The notes under the pieces are model-generated. The model did no database searches. It was not told the origin of the DNA and worked only from the letters and a program-made list of their open reading frames with translations. This document shows, piece after piece, positions 58,893 through 64,000 of a stretch of DNA of 64,000 bases. The stretch spans positions 780,426-844,425 of the forward strand of contig JAZKJV010000686.1 of assembly GCA_037367405.1 (NCBI GenBank). Direction: 5' to 3'. Each line of letters starts with the position of its first letter. Positions within the stretch are counted from its first letter, which is position 1. The DNA comes from Ottelia alismoides (lineage: Eukaryota; Streptophyta; Magnoliopsida; Alismatales; Hydrocharitaceae). Position numbers and translations under genes: made by a program.

Positions 58893-59978
58893 TTCTCGCT
58901 TTGAATGAAAAAATTTCAGTTTCAAAATCTGAGTTGGAGTCAATAATCCCTTTTCCCTGAGCTCTCAAGGGTGGAAAGAAGAAAATTAAAAAAATCCAAA
59001 AAGATGACCCTGAGATGGCAGAGTTTTGCAACAAACATATTAAGGTCACAATCCCCTTTGACAAGTATGTGGAAATGACTCCTGCATTTCAGAAATACCT
59101 TAAGGTGAGATGCACACCTACTAGGATTAGCAAGAAAACCAAAAGCTGTGTTGAGAAACACGTTCTGTCGTAGCCACGACTTGTGCAATAAAGAACCTGT
59201 TTCCAAGAAATAAAGAGACATGGGTGCATATTATGTGGTGAGTCATGTCGATGACATTGCGTTTGCACGCACTCTCCTAGATAATGACTCCTCAATCAAC
59301 TTAATGCCTACAACCCTCTATGAGCGGCTTAATCTCGGTCCTCTTAGGAAATCTAGAGCCCTCCATTAGTTCGCTGATAAATCAACCAAGAGGTCCCAAG
59401 GAGAATTGAGGAATGTTGTCATCAAAGTCGAGGGTCAACGATACATGGTGGACTTTACTGTCCTAGATATGAAAACCCCTCGTAATTGGAGAGATTCCCA
59501 GATCATCCTAGGCAGGCCCTTCCTCAGGACAGCAGGGGCCTTGTTTGATAATAAGATTGGGAAGATCCAGTTCCAAACTCCTGGCAGAGATGAGGAACTT
59601 GAGATGAAGGAAACCAGATGGCAGAGACCGGATTCCGAATCCACCATCGAGTACTCTTCAACCGAAGCAGACCGCGACCATGTAGACATAGTTGGGCCAT
59701 GGAGACAGAACCCAGCCAGCACTAATGAGTCCCTCCCCTTCGGAGATGATCTTGTGAATGAGTCAGTTTGTGAGGTCCTCAGAAATGAGTACAGCTCAGA
59801 GCCTGCATCCCCCTACATCTTCGATGACTTAGAGGCCCAACTGGGCCTATCATTCCTTCCCTTTTTAGGACAATCAGAAGATGAGGATGACGAGTTGGAC
59901 GTGACTTTTGCCGATTTCATGGAGACCTTTGATGATCCGACTCTAGAGCCAAATAACTTTGTGGTCGCAATTACATAG
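58893..59978 (+). pseudogene. pro: P2 protease and acidic linker
   Basis: The gag C-terminal segment (about 58920-59180) is broken. The protease starts near 59222 (YYVVSHVDDIAFARTLLDNDSSINLMP), where the active-site region reads D-N-D, and a TAG at about 59367 interrupts it. From 59406 the frame is open for 190 codons: RNVVIKVEGQRYMVDFTVLD, QIILGRPFLRTAGALFDNKIGKIQF, then an acidic linker (STEADRDHVDIV, SEDEDDELDVTFADFMETFDD) ending with TAG at 59976-59978. No RT follows. Confidence 0.85.
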
Positions 59979-60449
59979 ACAAATCTAGCCACTTTTAACA
60001 CTGAACTAGATTCGGTGGGCTGGGCTTCGACGGGCGGCGGTGGATGGTGGTCGAGAGGGAGTCGTGGCTTTTGCAAGGCACTGGAGGGGGGGGGTGGTGA
60101 AGCTCGGGCTCACGCAGTGGTTCACGCTCGTGGAGGTGTGACGGTGCCTCCTGGACGGGCTTGAAGGAGGAGAACTCCTAGGCAGAGGTTACTGGAGGTC
60201 GGGCCGCCTGGACGGCCTGGAGGCGGCGGAGACGCAGCTGTGGGCGGTGGGGTTTAGGTGGCGGAGGCATTGTCGATGGAGGAAGGCCGCGGTGGTGCGG
60301 GATGGTGGCGCGCTGCTGGAGCGCGCAGAAGGGGCGCACGCAGAAGGCGTGGTGGTCGAAGGGGGGCCCGGCGAAGGGCGGCGTGGGCCGCTGGAGGTTG
60401 GGCTGCGGCGGTGGCAGGGCGGCGTGGGCCGCTGGATGGCCTGGATGAT
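59979..60449. other. GC-rich patch between P2 protease and P3 LTR
   Basis: About 450 bases, very GC-rich, with GGCGGTGG and GGAGG patterns and a short direct repeat GCGTGGGCCGCTGGA (60383 and 60423). Frames exist on both strands (60178-60486) but show no domain. It resembles the GC islands of the LTRs in composition only; I could not align it. It may be a captured or recombined LTR segment. Confidence 0.5.
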
Positions 60450-61670
60450 TGATGAATCTCAGATTCATCACTCTATGTCTCATTAATTAAGCTCAAGTCC
60501 CTCAAAATCAACAACATTTCTGCATTTATTCTGCATAATTAGCATCCATGCATGTTTTCATAAGAATGGCATTTTATCCATCATTTTTTACACAAAATAA
60601 GAAGCCAAAAATCCAAGCCAAAATGACCTGTAAATAGCCTAATTTCTCGGATTTTTAACTCCTTCATGCTAACTCCGAATGACACAAAACCACCTCCACT
60701 GTGTACACATCACTAACAAGAATAAATGAAAAATACAAAAAAATCACTAACCCTGTTAAGTGAACCAAAAACCCAAACCCTAGTTTCAGGATTTTCGGAC
60801 TAAAAGCATCATATCTTCCCCATCTAATGTTTGATTTGGCCCTACTCACTTTTGAACTAATGTAGATTCAATTACCTTCAAAACAAGACCAAGTTCAAGT
60901 GAATCCGAGCTCGTATGTGAAAGTTGGGTTTTGGGCCTCTTTTGTACATTGTATATTTTAGCGGTTTTTGGCCTATATTTTATGTACATATTTTCTTTAT
61001 CATTAAAAAAAAAATAGATTCAGATGTCTTTTATATATCTTTGATTTCTATATATTTTTCCGGATTTTTGTCTTGTTTAAAAATGACAAAAAAATTAGAA
61101 AACCCAAAAATCAAGTTATTCTATGTACAAAGGATATCCCAAAAAATCACTTTTTACATTTGATCGATTTTGGTTTTGATGTCTTCAAGTAAGTTGTAGA
61201 TCTCGTCAAGAAGAGCATTTTTCGTGAAGGAACTTTTTCGATCTGAGGTCATTTACTATTTCTTTTGATTTTACAAAACATTTTTTAAAGGATTTTTCTG
61301 GTGCTGACATGTGGCTGCCCCAGAGGTCACCACGTGTCAGCATTTTTTGAGTTTTATTTATATCATTTTTATAAAAAAAATTAAAAAGCCCACACACGTG
61401 CGTTGCACGTGCCTTCCAGGCATGTGCTCCGCACGTGCCCCACGCCCTCCTTTTCCCCTTTCACCCCCTCGCCACGTGGCGTCACCACGGCCGTTCGATC
61501 AGCGGCTGATCGAACAGCCCTTGCGCGTCGTCTTCCCCAATGGTCCCCTGATTCCTCCGCCTCCCCCTTCGCAACCAGCCACCGACCCTTATCTCCGCAA
61601 CGGCCAGTCGTGCCGCCTATCACCTCTGTTATCCTCGCAACCTCCGCCGCCTAACGCCCTTCCCTCTCCC

Positions 61671-61680
61671 CTATTTAAAC
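61671..61680 (+). promoter_or_regulatory. P3 LTR TATA-like box
   Basis: CTATTTAAAC after a pyrimidine-rich stretch and before ATG-free GC-rich leader sequence. It is at the position expected from the other LTRs. Confidence 0.55.
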
Positions 61681-62463
61681 CTACGAGCCTCCGACCTCAT
61701 GATTATCCGTCAATTGCACCACAGGGGACCTCATGGCGGTGACAGCGTCGATCAACCTACCTTGCTCCGGTGAGGTCCGAGCTCATCCGCTCGTAGCAGC
61801 GCCTCCCGGCGTACTGCCCCAGCTCTGTTGTTGCGTCGAGCCCACGACTTCAACATCTCCGACTTCCTCCACAACGCCGCCCCACGCTAGTCTTCAACGC
61901 TCATATCTCGTCCACCGCCTTGACTCTACGCTACGCCACCGCCTCGACTCCAGACCTCTTCTCCGCCTCTCCAAAGCGCCACCGAAGCCCTACTTCGCTT
62001 CCACCGCTTCCGCCCTCAGGTGCTCCGACCACCGTCTTCGACAAACGCACCACAACTCCAGACGCTTCGAGCTTCATTCTCGACGTTCAACTCCGCTCGA
62101 CCGCCTCGCCTCGGCCAGCTCCCCTCCGCCAGAGTGGCCCACGCACTGCCTTCCACCGACATCGACTCCGTCGGAGCAGTGACCGGAGCTCGGTCTTCCA
62201 CCAGCATCGCTCCTCAGGCCGAGAGACAATGCCAGAACATCATCGATGGCCAGCCTCCCCTCTGCTTTGGCCGACCCGCCTATGCTCCTCCATCGCAGCG
62301 CCGGTCTCCAAGGCCGAGATCCCCCACGTGCGAGGCGCGTGCGTGTGGGGGGACGTCAGCGTGACATCAGCCTCAGATCACGCGCCTTGCATGTGACCAT
62401 GGGTAAATTACAAAAGACCCCATGGAGATTCCATCAATTGCGCTTCAGCCCTCTACCCCAAGG

Positions 62464-62484
62464 GTCACGTGCGGTGCACGTGAC
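62464..62484. promoter_or_regulatory. CACGTG palindrome in P3 LTR
   Basis: Perfect inverted repeat GTCACGTGC / GCACGTGAC with a 3-base loop, holding two G-box cores. A second one, CACGTGC/GCACGTG, is at 61395-61411. Confidence 0.8.
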
Positions 62485-63504
62485 ATGTTGGGAAATTTGC
62501 AGAAAGCCCCCCCATAGTCTTGGTATTAACATTTCAGTCCTCTCTCTACATTCTATTTATTTATCTATTGCATCTGTACCCCTGTCTTTCCCTTTAATTT
62601 TGAACCCCTTTATTGCATTATTTTATTAATTCAAAAATTGCATGATGTTTATCACTTAATTCTCTACATTCTGACATATAGTGGGTATTTTTGTGATTAG
62701 TGATTAATTAATAATCAATTATTCTGTGGAAATTTCCATATTTTACCCTGTCTGTGCTCTAAAATTCATATTTGATTAACCGTTGCTCGAAAAATCCTTG
62801 AAAAATCACATAGTGTAGAGTTAATTGTGCTTGACATTGTGCCCGAAAAGATTTGCATTTACATGCATTTTTTGCCTTGAAAAAATCCATTTTGCATATT
62901 TCAGTATTTAATTTTTAATAGATATTAAACCCTACATTTTCGAGGTCAGGATTTTTCTGAGATCCATCACTTAGTGACAGACCTTAGATAATTTTATATC
63001 TTGAAAACAAGTAGGTTTAATATTTATTATAATTAAACATTGAAAATCATTTTGTTTGCATTTAAAAATTCATAAATAATTCATATTGCATCTAAAAATT
63101 CCAAAAAAAATACAGTGCACTCACTTCATCATATTTTACATTGTGACCAAATTTCGTATTTTTCGGACATCGTTTGATCGTAATTTCCATTTTAGTCCCT
63201 AAAATAGGTCGAAGTTGCATCTTGCATCCCTTATTTGCATTAAAAATTCCAAAAAAAGACCGCCTCGAAAACCGTGCATGAACTTTGATAGACATAACTC
63301 TAGGTTATTCCTTTGCCTCCTTGTGATCGACCTTGGGAATTGCCCAAGTAAAATAAATATAAAACCACTTGATTAAAAATTGAATAATATTTGTGGTTAT
63401 TTCTTGACCGATTCCAATCGCCGCCTACAACGAACGACACATTTATTTTCATTCACGAATAATTAAAAACAACTTCTTAATGTGGCGGTTACGGATCCGT
63501 CAGA

Positions 63505-63522
63505 TGGCGCCGTTGTTGGGGA
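63505..63522 (+). other. Primer-binding site (P3)
   Basis: TGGCGCCGTTGTTGGGGA, two bases after the LTR end and one change from the tRNA-Asp-type PBS. Confidence 0.92.
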
Positions 63523-64000
63523 GGCAAACATCTTAGTTTTGTGTTTTGAAATTTTCTCGTTCGGTTTTCCGCATTCGGGTAGTCTGACCCCCGAATTTCT
63601 CATTGTAAATTCCATTTATTTTCAGCATTTATTTCTTTTATTTTTGATTATTTTTTTGAGTCACTCTCTTACATTATCTCTCTTATTTTTCTTGCAAGGT
63701 ATCCGGTGTACGTGGAGCGGTTTTTTAAAGAAACTGATGCATCTTCACCGACATCCAAAAAGCCGCAATTAAATTAAGATCGAGTCGAGTCGTGAAAGAG
63801 CGTAGAGTCTAGGTTTTAAATTTTTGCAAATTTTAATTTCTGCTCATTTATAGCGGTGTCCGTTTGGACTCTCGCGTGTGTAAAAAGACTTTGAACTCTA
63901 TTTGTGGTGTGTCGTGGCCTGTTTCATTCTCCGGTGAGGGTGGGGCCCGACTTGAGTGGCGATTAGGATAGACCTGCACATACGGCTCTCAGAGCATTTA
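63523..64000 (+). other. P3 5' leader
   Basis: Non-coding. It contains a perfect 7-bp stem-loop ATTCGGG/CCCGAAT (63573-63596) around TAGTCTGACC, a block TCTCGCGTGTGTAAA (63871-63885) shared with P2, and the GGTGAGGGTGGGGCCCGACTT block shared with E1. The frame at 63482-63772 covers the PBS and leader and is not a gene. Confidence 0.75.

Larger units (their letters stand above)
52330..60449 (+). mobile_element. P2: gag-pro element without RT/IN
   Basis: LTR, PBS, leader, gag, protease and acidic linker, then a 450-base GC-rich patch and the start of a different LTR (P3). No RT, RNase H, integrase, hairpin array or PPT. Either a deletion joined P2 to P3, or P2 was a non-autonomous gag-carrying element whose 3' end was replaced. 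The LTR at its right side is not its own pair. Confidence 0.8.
60450..63502 (+). repeat. P3 LTR (about 3.05 kb)
   Basis: Starts TGATGAATCTCAGATTCATCA and ends CCGTCA just before a PBS. It has a TATA-like CTATTTAAAC at 61671, a donor-like CCG/GTGAGG at 61770, a GC-rich part (61390-62400), CACGTG palindromes (61395-61411, 62464-62484), and a U5 motif CCTTGTGATCGACCTTGGG (63319-63337). The frames at 61311-62629 are overlapping and low-complexity. The sequence is closer to E1 than to the P2 LTR. Confidence 0.83.
60450..64000 (+). mobile_element. P3: 5' end of an E1-like element
   Basis: LTR, PBS and leader; the coding part lies beyond the window. The leader matches E1 (GGTGAGGGTGGGGCCCGACTTGAG near 63934), so P3 and E1 are probably one family. 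No PPT is recognisable before the LTR start. Confidence 0.8.

Noticed and set aside
60178..60486. Coding exon captured in the GC-rich patch
   Set aside because: No domain, frames on both strands, short internal repeat; kept only as a composition anomaly.
61311..62629. Overlapping Pro/Ser/Arg-rich frames of up to 158 codons
   Set aside because: Three overlapping frames on one strand plus one on the other, no domain, within the P3 LTR.

Overview
This window is plant nuclear DNA made almost entirely of long Ty3/gypsy LTR retrotransposons of the Athila lineage (Athila/Tat branch). I found no host gene, tRNA, rRNA or CRISPR array. The plant origin and the lineage rest on four things: Athila-like gag, retropepsin, RT, RNase H and integrase fragments; primer-binding sites matching TGGCGCCGTTGCCGGGGA (tRNA-Asp type); LTRs of about 2.9-4.2 kb that start TGATGAATC; and heavy decay of every reading frame. 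The species cannot be read from the sequence. The setting looks like methylated, gene-poor heterochromatin of an angiosperm. Coding copies are mostly broken, so most genes are called pseudogenes.

Layout. (1) 1-9400, minus strand: element chain E1 (integrase end, 3' UTR hairpins, PPT, one 4.2 kb LTR, PBS, leader, gag running off the left edge). (2) 9401-9643: two LTR tails of family alpha, back to back in opposite orientation. (3) 9533-22544, plus strand: P1, the most complete autonomous copy (PBS, gag, protease, RT, RNase H, integrase, hairpin/PPT array, PPT, 2.9 kb alpha LTR), with many stops and frameshifts. (4) 22490-40408: a direct tandem duplication of about 9 kb. Each unit holds an alpha LTR tail and PBS remnant, an inverted alpha LTR, an RT-RNase H-integrase fragment on the minus strand, a beta LTR, and a beta 3' UTR. 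(5) 35552-52329, minus strand: two non-autonomous beta elements, N1 and N2, in a chain that shares LTRs. They carry a reduced gag N-terminus, a protease and an acidic domain, but no capsid core, RT or integrase. (6) 52330-60449, plus strand: P2, with LTR, PBS, gag and protease but no RT or integrase, ending in a GC-rich patch. (7) 60450-64000, plus strand: the LTR, PBS and leader of P3, related to E1, running off the right edge.

How the parts fit. The elements share a common plan: an LTR with a TATA promoter, a GC-rich transcribed segment and a conserved U5 motif; a tRNA-Asp PBS; a leader; gag-pro(-pol); then a non-coding 3' region where an env-like gene might sit. In E1, P1, N1 and N2 that 3' region carries an ordered array of 3-4 hairpins, each ending in a copy of the polypurine tract. 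A further hairpin sits directly before the true PPT. Because this architecture is kept in both autonomous and non-autonomous copies, it is the most interesting system here. The non-autonomous elements presumably used proteins supplied by autonomous relatives. Boundaries were set by eye from TG...CA ends, PBS and PPT, and may be off by a few bases.
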